From positions 1 through 64,000 of the forward strand of contig DUNN01000028.1 of the NCBI GenBank assembly GCA_012839345.1: 64,000 nt of DNA, in the 5' to 3' direction. The stretch's first letter is position 1; each line of letters begins with the position of its first letter. Shown in pieces: positions 52,774 to 61,410 of the stretch. The DNA comes from Clostridiales bacterium. GTDB lineage: Bacteria > Bacillota > Clostridia > Oscillospirales > Acutalibacteraceae. Under the pieces are notes generated by a model. That model was not told the origin of the DNA. It did not search any database and saw nothing but the letters and a program-made list of their open reading frames with translations. A program made the position numbers and the translations under genes.

Positions 52774-53028
52774 CTAAGCGGTTTTTAGCAACCCTTTGCG
52801 GGATTGCAGCTCACCGGGTTTTGCTCATCCGAAAAAAAGAATCTCACAATATTAGCAGCCTATTATTTCCTTCCTTTGTGGGAAATACTATTGTAGGGGT
52901 TTCCGCGCTTTCGAAATTCAAATCGACCGGTTTTGGGCCAGTTTTTCCTCTAATTCGTTCAAATAAGCCTAAATTTAGTATTATAAGACGAATTTCAATA
53001 AATATTGCCCAAAATACTGAGTTTGCTC

Positions 53029-53056
53029 TTGTATTCTCGTCATATTATGATATAAT
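53029..53056 (+). promoter_or_regulatory. Promoter of the corA transcript
   Basis: TTGTAT (53029-53034) and TATAAT (53051-53056) have a 16-bp spacer. The preceding 52774-53028 is AT-rich and shows no gene, RNA or repeat that I can support. Confidence 0.7.
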
Positions 53057-53106
53057 ATCATTCGGATAAAGCCTGAGTGAAAATACATATTTGAGGAGGT
53101 GGCATT

Positions 53107-53220
53107 GTGAACCCGGACCCTTTCAGTCGAAGCTTCATTCAATTTCATACAGGAGATGAGTGCAATGCTGACCTACTTCAAAACCATCGACGGCCACATC
53201 TCAGAAATTCCGGCCTGTGA
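53107..53220 (+). CDS. Candidate Mg2+-sensing leader peptide of corA (MgtL-like uORF)
   Basis: A strong Shine-Dalgarno, AGGAGGTGG (53094-53102), lies 7 bp before GTG 53107. The frame encodes a 37-residue peptide starting Met-Asn-Pro-Asp-Pro-Phe and ends at TGA 53218-53220, overlapping corA by 56 bp in another frame. The Salmonella mgtA leader peptide MgtL begins Met-Glu-Pro-Asp-Pro and senses Mg2+ through unstable translation of acidic-proline codons; corA also has a leader ORF there. The similarity, the ribosome site and the gene downstream are seen; the regulatory role is inferred. Confidence 0.55.
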   Translation: MNPDPFSRSFIQFHTGDECNADLLQNHRRPHLRNSGL

Positions 53221-54088
53221 ACCAGGGTGCTGGATAAATTGTGTTGCGCCGAATGATGCTGAGATTAACGGCCTGATTGCCGATTTTGGTATTGAACCGG
53301 ATTTTTTTCGTGCCGCAATGGATGAGGAGGAATCCTCCCACATCGATTATGAAGACACCAGCACATTGGTGATTCTTGACATTCCTGTGGTGGAGAAAAG
53401 CGGAAAGAACATTACTTACACCACTATGCCGCTCGGCATCATCTTAACCGAAAAAAACGTTATTACGGTATCCATCCGCGAAAACGCCATTATCAACGAG
53501 TTTTCCGAGGATGTTGTAAAAGGCGTGCAGACCAACCTGAAAACCCGTTTTATATTGCAGATGATGCTCCGGATTGCCACGAAGTATCTGCAATATTTGA
53601 AACAGATTGATAAAATCAGCGATTTCGTGGAGCGCGAGCTACGGAAATCCATGAAGAATTCTGAACTGATTCAGCTGCTGGATATTGAAAAATCACTGGT
53701 TTACTTTTCTTCTTCGCTGAAAGGCGATGAAATTACCATCGAAAAAATTATGCGCGGGCGTGTAATTAAGCTTTATGAGGAAGACCAGGATCTTCTGGAA
53801 GACGTTCTAATCGAAATTAAGCAGGCCATTGAAATGTCGAACATTTACCTGAACATTTTGTCCGGCACCATGGATGCATTTGCGTCCGTCATTTCCAATA
53901 ACCTGAACATTGTTATGAAGGTGCTGGCCTCCATTACCCTGCTGATCTCCATTCCAACCGTTATTACCGGTTTGTACGGAATGAACGTCACCGGCCTTCC
54001 GATGGCCAATTTCTGGTTCCCCGTCGCGATATCAGCCGCATGCATGGGAATTACGTATTTGATTCTCCGTAAAAAAGATATGTTTTGA
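53165..54088 (+). CDS. corA: CorA-family Mg2+ transporter
   Basis: The 307-residue protein belongs to the CorA/CNNM-independent Mg2+ channel family: a long cytosolic N-domain (to about 245) with many charged residues and two C-terminal membrane helices linked by the YGMNV loop, which carries the selectivity motif. The start MLTYFKTIDGHISEI matches clostridial CorA proteins. AGGAG lies 9 bp before ATG 53165; ATG 53156 touches it. The leader ORF overlaps the start, which suggests coupled or competing translation. Confidence 0.94.
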   Translation: MLTYFKTIDGHISEIPACEPGCWINCVAPNDAEINGLIADFGIEPDFFRAAMDEEESSHIDYEDTSTLVILDIPVVEKSGKNITYTTMPLGIILTEKNVITVSIRENAIINEFSEDVVKGVQTNLKTRFILQMMLRIATKYLQYLKQIDKISDFVERELRKSMKNSELIQLLDIEKSLVYFSSSLKGDEITIEKIMRGRVIKLYEEDQDLLEDVLIEIKQAIEMSNIYLNILSGTMDAFASVISNNLNIVMKVLASITLLISIPTVITGLYGMNVTGLPMANFWFPVAISAACMGITYLILRKKDMF

Positions 54089-54100
54089 ATTTTCTTTTGA

Positions 54101-54129
54101 TTGCAAAAGGATGCGGTTTGTGATATAAT
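54101..54129 (+). promoter_or_regulatory. Promoter of the fumarase beta subunit transcript
   Basis: TTGCAA (54101-54106) and TATAAT (54124-54129) are 17 bp apart, giving a 5' leader of about 170 nt. Confidence 0.85.
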
Positions 54130-54150
54130 TTCTAAATCGACTTATAGAGG

Positions 54151-54286
54151 GTTCTGCTTTCAGAACGGAGGTTTCCCGCACAGCGGTTCTGCCGAATGGC
54201 AGTTCGGTTTCTTCGGTTCAGCAATCTTATATTATGTAATAAAAATAGGAATTGAAAAATTAGGGAACTGCGATGGCAGTTCCCTA
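54151..54286 (+). promoter_or_regulatory. Structured 5' leader with mutually exclusive hairpins
   Basis: H1: GTTCTG-CTTT-CAGAAC (54151-54166). H2: CTGCC-GAAT-GGCAG (54189-54202). H3: 11 perfect pairs from 54261-54271 with 54276-54286 around GATG. The right arm of H2 continues as GGCAGTTC and can pair instead with GAACTGC in the left arm of H3. This is the design of a riboswitch or attenuator; no known riboswitch class was recognised, and the U run after H3 is weak. Confidence 0.5.
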
Positions 54287-54308
54287 TTCTGGTATTTTGG
54301 AGGTTAGC

Positions 54309-54839
54309 ATGGACAGACTTATTGTTCCTACGGAAGAAATTGAAGAAGCCGCAAAAAAACTGCGTGCGGGGGATCGCATTCTTCTGAGCGGTACCATCTA
54401 TACAGCGCGGGACGCTGCCCACAAACGGATATTTCAGTTGTTGGACGAGGGCAAGCCGCTTCCGTTTGATTTAAAGGGAGCCTGCATTTATTATGCCGGG
54501 CCCACTCCGGCTCCAGCGCACCTGCCTATTGGTTCCTGTGGGCCGACCACTTCTTCCCGCATGGATGTGTTTACCCCTCGGTTGCTTGACCTGGGGTTGA
54601 AGTGCATGATTGGAAAAGGCGGGCGTTCACCGGAAGTGGTGCAGGCCATTCAACGGAACGAGGCGGTTTATCTTTGCGCAATCGGCGGCGCAGGGGCGCT
54701 GGCCGCGCAGTGCGTGCGTTCGTTAGAGGTGATCGCGTTTGAAGACCTTGGCTGTGAATCCGTCAAACGTCTGCAGGTTGAAAATTTTCCGCTGATCACA
54801 GCAATCGACTGCCGTGGGGGCAGCTTGTTTGAAGCGTAA
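54309..54839 (+). CDS. Fe-S fumarate hydratase/tartrate dehydratase, beta subunit
   Basis: The 176-residue protein is the beta subunit of a class I (4Fe-4S) hydro-lyase that adds water to fumarate or acts on tartrate. Marks are LRAGDRILLSGTIYTARDAAHKR, YYAGPTPA, IGSCGPTTSSRMD and GKGGRSPEV near 104. ATG 54309 has TGGAGG at 6 bp. The alpha subunit gene, normally adjacent, is absent on both sides here (CorA before, CDF exporter after). Whether the enzyme is fumarase or tartrate dehydratase cannot be told. Confidence 0.88.
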   Translation: MDRLIVPTEEIEEAAKKLRAGDRILLSGTIYTARDAAHKRIFQLLDEGKPLPFDLKGACIYYAGPTPAPAHLPIGSCGPTTSSRMDVFTPRLLDLGLKCMIGKGGRSPEVVQAIQRNEAVYLCAIGGAGALAAQCVRSLEVIAFEDLGCESVKRLQVENFPLITAIDCRGGSLFEA

Positions 54840-54899
54840 AGTGACTACTTGTGCCATTTGGCGCAGTGCCCGGACAGCATCGAAAGGATGGTGTTGGTC

Positions 54900-56075
54900 A
54901 TGACTGAATTTTTGATTCGGCTGTTTATTAAGGATTACAATCATACTAGCGATAATAAAGTACGCGAGAAATATGGAAAATTTTCAGGAATTGTAGGAAT
55001 TACCACGAACTTCCTGCTGTTTCTCATTAAGTTCGTGACAGGATTTTTCTTTCACAGCATTTCTATTATGGCAGACGCTGTGAACAACCTGTCCGACTCC
55101 GCCGCTTCGGTGGTCACGCTGGTCGGCTTTAAAATGGCGGGTAAACCGGCGGACCAGGAGCATCCGTACGGCCATGCGCGCATAGAGTACCTTGCGGGGC
55201 TGATTGTTTCCCTCTCCATTCTTCTGGTTGGCTTTCAGCTGGGGCGCAGCTCTTTTGATAAAATCCTCCATCCGGTGGATGCGGAATTCAGTCTGGTCAT
55301 GCTGGCGGCTCTTCTGATTTCCATTCTGATTAAAATATGGCAGGGAATGTTCTACAAAAAAATTGGGAAGCTTATTCAGTCCGAAACCATCGCCGCTACT
55401 GCAACCGACAGCCTGAACGATGTGATGGCGACAAGCGCGGTTTTCATCGGTACGGTGATTACCAAACTGACCGGCGTAAATCTGGACGGCTACATGGGTT
55501 TGGCTGTAGCGGTGCTGATTGTGATTACCGGGGTGAAGCTCATTCAGTCCACAAGCAACCCGCTGCTCGGCACTGCACCGACCCGCGAATTTGTGGACAG
55601 CATCTATGAAAAAATCATGAGTTACGACGGGATTCTCGGTATCCACGACCTGAACGTTCACAACTATGGCCCGGATCGCTGTTTTGCTTCTGTGCATTGC
55701 GAGGTTTCCGCTTCACAGGATATTCTGGTCAGTCATGATATTATTGACAACATTGAGCGCGACTTTTTAACGGAGCGGGGGATTCATCTGGTAATCCACC
55801 TTGACCCGATTGTTACGGATGACGCGCGCACCAACGCTGTAAGAGCGCAGGTGATGCAGATCATCAGCCAGATATCACCGGAAATCACCATGCACGATTT
55901 CCGTGTGGTGTGGGGCACAACGCACTCTAACCTGATTTTTGACGTGTGCGTTGCGTTTGGGTTCCAACTTACGGACGAAGAGCTGAAAAAACGGCTGGAA
56001 GATGAAATTCACAAACTGAACCCCGACTATCATGCGGTGGTTACCATCGACCACGATTACGTTCCCGCAAAGTAA
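54900..56075 (+). CDS. Cation diffusion facilitator (CDF) family exporter
   Basis: The 391-residue protein has six membrane helices (to about 220) and a long C-terminal cytosolic domain. Helix II has ADAVNNLSDSAASVV and helix V ATATDSLNDVMATSAV, each with the metal-binding Asp pair; EHPYGHARIEYLAGL is the family loop. Such proteins export Zn2+, Mn2+, Fe2+ or Co2+ against protons. The Asp-Asp/Asn-Asp sites do not settle the metal. ATG 54900 follows GAAAGGATGG at about 11 bp. Confidence 0.92.
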   Translation: MTEFLIRLFIKDYNHTSDNKVREKYGKFSGIVGITTNFLLFLIKFVTGFFFHSISIMADAVNNLSDSAASVVTLVGFKMAGKPADQEHPYGHARIEYLAGLIVSLSILLVGFQLGRSSFDKILHPVDAEFSLVMLAALLISILIKIWQGMFYKKIGKLIQSETIAATATDSLNDVMATSAVFIGTVITKLTGVNLDGYMGLAVAVLIVITGVKLIQSTSNPLLGTAPTREFVDSIYEKIMSYDGILGIHDLNVHNYGPDRCFASVHCEVSASQDILVSHDIIDNIERDFLTERGIHLVIHLDPIVTDDARTNAVRAQVMQIISQISPEITMHDFRVVWGTTHSNLIFDVCVAFGFQLTDEELKKRLEDEIHKLNPDYHAVVTIDHDYVPAK

Positions 56076-56186
56076 ATATATTCCTAGCATCGATTGTCGC
56101 CGCGGAGGATTCCGCGGCTTTTTATGGCGTTTGCCAAAACAAAGTTCGGCAAACAATTTGAAATAAAAAATTAACAATTTATCTAC

Positions 56187-56246
56187 TTGAAATTCCCACG
56201 GGGTTGTATTACAATAATTTTAGCACTTTAAGAGTTTGAGTGCTAA
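56187..56246 (+). promoter_or_regulatory. htpG promoter with CIRCE (HrcA) operator
   Basis: TTGAAA (56187-56192) and TACAAT (56210-56215) are 17 bp apart. At 56220-56246, TTAGCACTT-N9-GAGTGCTAA is the CIRCE inverted repeat bound by HrcA; only the last base of the left arm departs from TTAGCACTC. It covers the transcription start. Confidence 0.9.
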
Positions 56247-56276
56247 ATGCGAAAATAAAAAATAGAGGTTGATAAC

Positions 56277-58190
56277 ATGGCGATGAAGCAATTCAAAGCG
56301 GAATCCAAACGTTTACTGGATTTGATGATCAATTCCATTTATACCCACCGTGAAATCTTTCTGCGCGAGCTGATCTCCAACGCGAGTGACGCAATTGACA
56401 AACTGTATTATAAAACCCTGACCAGCGGGGACACCGGCCTGAACCGCGCAGACTTTTATATTGAGCTGAAGCCGGACAAGGAAAAACGCACCCTGACGAT
56501 TACGGACAACGGATGCGGCATGACCAAGGAAGAACTGGAAAATAATCTGGGCACCATTGCAAAGAGCGGTTCGCTGAACTTTAAAAAGGACAATGAACCG
56601 AAAGAGGATATCGAGATTATTGGTCAGTTCGGTGTTGGCTTCTATTCCGCCTTTATGGTCAGCGACCATGTTACCGTTATTAGCAAGGCGTATGGCAGCG
56701 ACGAAGCCTACCGCTGGGAAAGCAGCGGGGCCGAAGGATATACCATCGAACCCTGCGAAAAAGAATCGCATGGCACAACGATTATTCTGAATATTAAGCC
56801 CGATACAGAAGAAAATCACTTTGATGAGTATTTGGATACTTACACGCTGAAAAATCTGGTTCGGAAATATTCAGATTATATCCGCTACCCGATTAAAATG
56901 GACGTGGAAAAGACGCGTTTGAAAGAAAAGCCCAAGGACGTAGAGGAAAAAGAGGGCGAGCATAAGGATGAATACGAAACTTATGTGGAAACCGAAACCC
57001 TGAACAGCATGGTTCCTCTGTGGCGCAAAAACCGCAACGAAGTTAAGGCGGAGGAATACAACGAATTCTACAAGAGTAAATTCAACGATTATCAGGACCC
57101 CGCTCTGGTGATTCATTCCAGCACCGAAGGTACTGCGACTTACAAAGCACTGCTCTTTATTCCAGCCAGAGCACCGTTTAATTTTTATACCCGCGATTAC
57201 GAAAAGGGTCTGCAGCTGTATTCCAACGGCGTTATGATTATGGAAAAATGCGCCGACCTGCTGCCGGATTATTTCAGTTTTGTACGCGGCCTAGTCGATT
57301 CCCAGGATCTCTCGCTGAACATTTCGCGTGAAATGCTGCAGCATGACCGCCAGTTGAAGCTGATTGCGGGACGCTTGGAAAAGAAGATTAAATCCGAGCT
57401 GGAAAGCATGCTGGAAAAAGATCGCGAAAAGTACGAGAACTTCTTCAAAAATTTCGGTCTCCAGCTGAAATACGGCGTATATCAGGATTACGGATTGCAC
57501 AAGGAAGTTCTGCAGGACCTGCTTCTGTTCTACTCCTCCAGTGAAAAGAAGATGGTCACCCTTAAAGAGTATGTTTCCCGCATGAAGGAAGGCCAGAAGT
57601 TCATCTATTATGCCTGCGGCGACAGCGTGGAGCACGTAGAACAGCTTCCGCAGACCGAAGCCGTGAAGGAAAAAGGCTACGAAATCCTTTACCTGACCGA
57701 CGATGTGGACGAGTTCGCCGTGCGTATGCTGATGAAGTACGACGACAAGGAGTTCAAATCCGTGTCTGCCGATGACCTTGGCCTGGAAACGGAAGAGGAA
57801 AAGAAGGAAGCAGCGAAAAAGGTTGAGGAAAACAAAGATATGCTCAACTTTATGAAGGAAGCCCTGGATGGTAAGGTTAAGCAGGTAATTCTTTCCCAGA
57901 GGCTGAAAACACACCCGGTCTGCCTTTCCACTGGCGGCGCAATTTCCATAGAAATGGAAAAAGTGCTGAACGCACTGCCGAATCAGGAAAAGGTCAGCGC
58001 CGAGCGCGTGCTGGAAATCAACGCAAATCATCCGATTTTCCAGAAGCTCTGCGATTTGTACCAGAATGATAAAGACACGCTCAAACAGTATGCTTCCCTG
58101 CTTTACACACAGGCGCTGCTTATTGAGGGTGTGAAAATTGACAATCCGCTGGAATTCTCCAATCAGATTTGTGAACTGATGACGAAATAA
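56277..58190 (+). CDS. htpG: Molecular chaperone HtpG (Hsp90)
   Basis: The 637-residue Hsp90 dimer chaperone has the GHKL ATP site: [21 protein letters not shown] near 24, [12 protein letters not shown] near 81 and [13 protein letters not shown] near 120. The middle domain (about 230-500) and C-terminal dimerisation domain are complete, without the eukaryotic charged linker or the MEEVD end. AGAGG precedes the ATG. The CIRCE element upstream places it under HrcA control, unlike B. subtilis htpG, which is not an HrcA target. Confidence 0.97.
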   Translation: MAMKQFKAESKRLLDLMINSIYTHREIFLRELISNASDAIDKLYYKTLTSGDTGLNRADFYIELKPDKEKRTLTITDNGCGMTKEELENNLGTIAKSGSLNFKKDNEPKEDIEIIGQFGVGFYSAFMVSDHVTVISKAYGSDEAYRWESSGAEGYTIEPCEKESHGTTIILNIKPDTEENHFDEYLDTYTLKNLVRKYSDYIRYPIKMDVEKTRLKEKPKDVEEKEGEHKDEYETYVETETLNSMVPLWRKNRNEVKAEEYNEFYKSKFNDYQDPALVIHSSTEGTATYKALLFIPARAPFNFYTRDYEKGLQLYSNGVMIMEKCADLLPDYFSFVRGLVDSQDLSLNISREMLQHDRQLKLIAGRLEKKIKSELESMLEKDREKYENFFKNFGLQLKYGVYQDYGLHKEVLQDLLLFYSSSEKKMVTLKEYVSRMKEGQKFIYYACGDSVEHVEQLPQTEAVKEKGYEILYLTDDVDEFAVRMLMKYDDKEFKSVSADDLGLETEEEKKEAAKKVEENKDMLNFMKEALDGKVKQVILSQRLKTHPVCLSTGGAISIEMEKVLNALPNQEKVSAERVLEINANHPIFQKLCDLYQNDKDTLKQYASLLYTQALLIEGVKIDNPLEFSNQICELMTK

Positions 58191-58343
58191 AGGCCATGTT
58201 CCCCTGGCAATCGTTTTCCTTCGGCCGAGGAAACGTTAAGATACACTCTTAGGGGGGACGCCGACCACAATTCAAAGCGGTGAAAAATCGTACAAACGAT
58301 TGCACAATTGCTTTTGAAATTGCTTTTATCCGCGTTTCCCCGG

Positions 58344-58383
58344 AAAGCAGGAACCATACCGAAAGGAAGGTTCCTGCTTTTTC
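58344..58383 (+). terminator. Terminator downstream of htpG
   Basis: AAAGCAGGAACC and GGTTCCTGCTTT pair perfectly (12 bp), then TTTTC. The intervening 58191-58343 has a CGTTTTCC/GAGGAAACG hairpin but no gene. Confidence 0.88.
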
Positions 58384-58405
58384 TGTGTTTGAAATGTTTT
58401 TCTTA

Positions 58406-58444
58406 AAATATGACGTGCATGTGTCATATTTCGACTGTTACAAT
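58406..58444 (+). promoter_or_regulatory. Palindromic operator and -10 before the zinc-ribbon gene
   Basis: AAATATGAC-N8-GTCATATTT (58406-58431) is a perfect 9-bp dyad; TACAAT at 58439-58444 is a possible -10. The dyad covers the -35 area, a layout for repressor or MerR-like control. Confidence 0.5.
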
Positions 58445-58483
58445 AACCGTACCATCAAATTTATTTATAGGAGGAATCGCAAA

Positions 58484-58743
58484 ATGGAAACGATATGCCA
58501 AAGCTGCAGAATGCCAATGGACCGGGAAGAACTGTTTGGGACGAATGCGGATGGAAGCAAAAATGCCGATTACTGTATGCATTGCTTAAAAACGGTGCAT
58601 TTACCGCAAACGTGGATATGGATGGAATGATTGACATCTGCGCCCCGATTATGGTTCAGGAAAATCCCAGTCTAACGGAGGAAGCCGCACGAAATCAGAT
58701 GCAGAAGTTTTTCCAAACCTTAAAGCGCTGGAAAAAGAACTGA
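58484..58743 (+). pseudogene. Zinc-ribbon domain gene with a -1 frameshift
   Basis: The first 36 codons give METICQSCRMPMDREE...NADYCMHCLK, a zinc-ribbon start (Cys pairs CQSC and CMHC) as in the putative zinc-ribbon family zf-ribbon_2. The matching rest, NGAFTANVDMDGMIDICAPIM to LKRWKKN at 58743, continues in the -1 frame. The switch falls at CTTAAAAAC (58605-58613): one more A in the run of five would restore a full 87-residue protein. It is a broken gene, a sequencing error in the A run, or a programmed -1 shift. AGGAGG precedes the ATG. Confidence 0.75.
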
Positions 58744-58754
58744 CGCAAAAAGGA

Positions 58755-58788
58755 GAGCCGCGAACGAATCAATATTCGTTCGCGGCTC
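58755..58788. terminator. Bidirectional terminator between convergent genes
   Basis: GAGCCGCGAACGAAT and its complement form a perfect 15-bp stem around CAAT, flanked by A and T runs. Confidence 0.9.
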
Positions 58789-58813
58789 CCTTTTGCATTT
58801 GAAGTGAATAAAG

Positions 58814-61396
58814 TTATAGCAGACCGTACCAGTATTTCAGCAGAATCCGCTGTACGGAGGATGCGCTTTGCAGATTCTTTGCGGCAAGGCGTTCGGCTTC
58901 CTGCCGCAGGGTATCGATTTCTTCCAAGGTCAGCTTGTGTTGGCTGAAACGCGCTTTTTCTGCCAGCTCCGTTGCCGTTTGGCTGACTTCCCCATGGAAG
59001 CGCGCCAGTTTTTGCAGGTAGCGGTAAATTTCCAGCGCGGATTGATTGGGATCCGCATAGGCAAACCGTTTCTGCCGGAGCCGCCGCGCCACACGGCGGC
59101 GGATGACTGCGGCGCAGACCACGACAAAAATCAGCAGTAGTATCGTCAGGATAACTGGCAGAACCGCCGCACCTGGATCCGCTGAAACACCGGACGGCGG
59201 TAGTGAGGATGGAGCGGAGGATGCGCGTGGGGCTTTGCTTTCCGGCTTACTTTCCGGCGCACTGGAAGTACTGCTTTCCAGCTTGCTTTCCGCCGGAGTA
59301 CTGGAAACGATTCCCGGCGCAGAGGCGCCCTGGGCCTGATTGTCCTCCACACGGAACCCGGGTGTCATTTCAACGGGCTGCCAGCCTAATCCGGGGTAGT
59401 ATACCTCCGCCCACGCGTGCGCGCGGGAATCCGATATGTTTGCCCAACCATCGGCGGCATTTCGGTAATCGTCTTTTGTGACGATATACCCTTCCGCATA
59501 GCGGGCGGGCACCCCGGCAGCGCGCAGCATTACAACCCCGGCGGTGGCGAAATGGACACAGTAGCCCTTTTTGTTTTCCTCCAGAAAGTACTGCGTAAAA
59601 TCCTTTCCGTCCGGAACTTTTCCAGGAGAAAGGGTATAGGTGTAATGATTAGCGAGGTATTGCTTTACCTCTGCCACAACACGGTCCAGCGTGTTCATGT
59701 AATACTGGGAATTTAAAAGTTTTTTGTACCCTTGGCTCCAGTACAAAGAGGAAAAAAATCCTTGATCGTCCATCCATGATTTAATCGCTTTCGCCTCATT
59801 TTCCGGGAGCTGCGTATATTTGTCGTATAAAAAAGTACGGTATGCGTGTTCGCCGGTCAAAAAGCTTTTTCGCTCGGGGTCGAATGACTCTGGTACGCCG
59901 ATGGGATTTACCCCGGTGTAAAATACACGCATCCCTTCGGGAGGTTTCAGGCTGTTTGCATCGTTGTAATTGCTCATGTAGGGAAGGATTTCTTCTTTCA
60001 GTTTTGTACGGTCTACGCCGTCCAGTTTTACCGCCGCCTGATACAGTGCGGATACGGTGCCGGATACGGTGGAACTAATGCGGCCCTCGTTAAAGCTGTT
60101 CGCGTAAAGCGTATATTCGCTGGTGCCGAAAATCCAGTTAGAACGAATATCCCCGTCGTGTAAAAATTTTACACCGGTAATTTGCTCCGGCGTGGTTGTC
60201 AGGTTGTAAGGGGTGTAAATCAGCCTTTTATTTTCAGAAACATTTTTCACGTGAATTCCGTACCCACCGAAATCAATGATTTCCGGGAGCTGAACGAGGG
60301 ATAGATATTTGCTGCTCATGTTCTGAACATGCAGATTGCCCAGCTGGCTTTCCACATCCTGATAGTCGGAATCCGGCAGGCGTTCCCAACTTTTCCCGGT
60401 GAACACGCTGCCGGTGAATCCTTTTAAGTAAGCGGCGTGCGGGGTCGTTGCCTGTACCTGAAGCATGGTCTTTCCGGTAAAGCGGATGGAATCCGTGCTG
60501 TTCAGATTGACCCGGTCCGAGTTGCCCGCAAGGGTGTCGCCGTCCGGCATGAGGGAAAGCCGGCTCATGGCTTCCGTCAGCCGGCTGCGTGCTTCCTGCG
60601 CACTGGGGGAGTACTGGTAGGTTTGCTTTGGAAAAGCACAGAGAATCACCGCCAGCGAAAGCAGCACAGCGGGGAGCAGCTGCAGACCCGCCTTTGCCGC
60701 CTGAGCGGGGCTGGCGGCGCGGTAGCCGCCGCGCGTTTTAAAAATGCCGGGCGTGTTTGCACTGGGAATGCGCAGAAACAGCAGCGTTGTCCAGCAGATG
60801 AAAAGAAGCAGAACAGCGCGGTCATCTGGGATGATGTAGAAGGGAAGCCCGGCCGCTAGGAACGGAACGGTGGTCAGGAATACGGCCGCAAAGCTTTGGC
60901 GGCGGACAATCGCCCAGCTTAGGAATAAGCAAAGGAAAAAAGATACATACAAGATAAAAGTCGTGACGAACTGGCTGTACTGCCCCGCTTTTGCAGTTAC
61001 CTGGTAAATTGGCAGCACATAGCTGGAGTGTGCCGCGTATACAGTCATCATCTGATTTGTGGTAATCAGGAATCCCTGAATAAATTCTGTGTGCAGCCGA
61101 TAGCCAATCCAGGCGTAAATCAGCGTAAGAAGAGGCAGAATGATAAATCTAGCCCGCTTCAATCGGTAAATCCCGTTCAGCCCAAGGACAAACAGCAAGG
61201 TAAACAGGACGATGGGCAGCGGCAGGACCGGCAGGGAAAAGGTACTGATAAAGCACCATTGGGCGCCAAATACGCCGAGCAGGGTCAAAAGCACCCCGAG
61301 CAGAATTTCAGACAACACGGAAGACCGCTTTCCGCTGATGCGCGGAGCGGTCATCTCGATTCCGGAACGGTCCGTATTTTGTCTTCTTTTTTGCAT
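58814..61396 (-). CDS. Transglutaminase-like membrane protein (TgpA type)
   Basis: The 860-residue protein has an N-terminal block of membrane helices (to about 265), an extracellular domain, a transglutaminase-like core with Cys in GYCVHFATAGVVML (near 610) and His/Asp in HAWAEVYYPGLGWQPVEMTP (near 660), a Ser/Pro-rich linker, a further helix (about 740-765) and a cytosolic tail of the DUF4129 kind. TgpA-like proteins act with MoxR and DUF58 proteins encoded in the same operon, as here. The reaction (protease or cross-linking) is unsettled. AGGAG precedes the ATG. Confidence 0.9.
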   Translation of the reverse strand: MQKRRQNTDRSGIEMTAPRISGKRSSVLSEILLGVLLTLLGVFGAQWCFISTFSLPVLPLPIVLFTLLFVLGLNGIYRLKRARFIILPLLTLIYAWIGYRLHTEFIQGFLITTNQMMTVYAAHSSYVLPIYQVTAKAGQYSQFVTTFILYVSFFLCLFLSWAIVRRQSFAAVFLTTVPFLAAGLPFYIIPDDRAVLLLFICWTTLLFLRIPSANTPGIFKTRGGYRAASPAQAAKAGLQLLPAVLLSLAVILCAFPKQTYQYSPSAQEARSRLTEAMSRLSLMPDGDTLAGNSDRVNLNSTDSIRFTGKTMLQVQATTPHAAYLKGFTGSVFTGKSWERLPDSDYQDVESQLGNLHVQNMSSKYLSLVQLPEIIDFGGYGIHVKNVSENKRLIYTPYNLTTTPEQITGVKFLHDGDIRSNWIFGTSEYTLYANSFNEGRISSTVSGTVSALYQAAVKLDGVDRTKLKEEILPYMSNYNDANSLKPPEGMRVFYTGVNPIGVPESFDPERKSFLTGEHAYRTFLYDKYTQLPENEAKAIKSWMDDQGFFSSLYWSQGYKKLLNSQYYMNTLDRVVAEVKQYLANHYTYTLSPGKVPDGKDFTQYFLEENKKGYCVHFATAGVVMLRAAGVPARYAEGYIVTKDDYRNAADGWANISDSRAHAWAEVYYPGLGWQPVEMTPGFRVEDNQAQGASAPGIVSSTPAESKLESSTSSAPESKPESKAPRASSAPSSLPPSGVSADPGAAVLPVILTILLLIFVVVCAAVIRRRVARRLRQKRFAYADPNQSALEIYRYLQKLARFHGEVSQTATELAEKARFSQHKLTLEEIDTLRQEAERLAAKNLQSASSVQRILLKYWYGLL

Positions 61397-61410
61397 GGCT
61401 GCTCCTGTTC

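Noticed and set aside
53107-53164. The corA leader ORF as the true CorA N-terminus joined by a frameshift
   Set aside because: CorA read from 53165 already starts as its clostridial relatives do (MLTYFKTIDG) with its own ribosome site, so no frameshift is needed.
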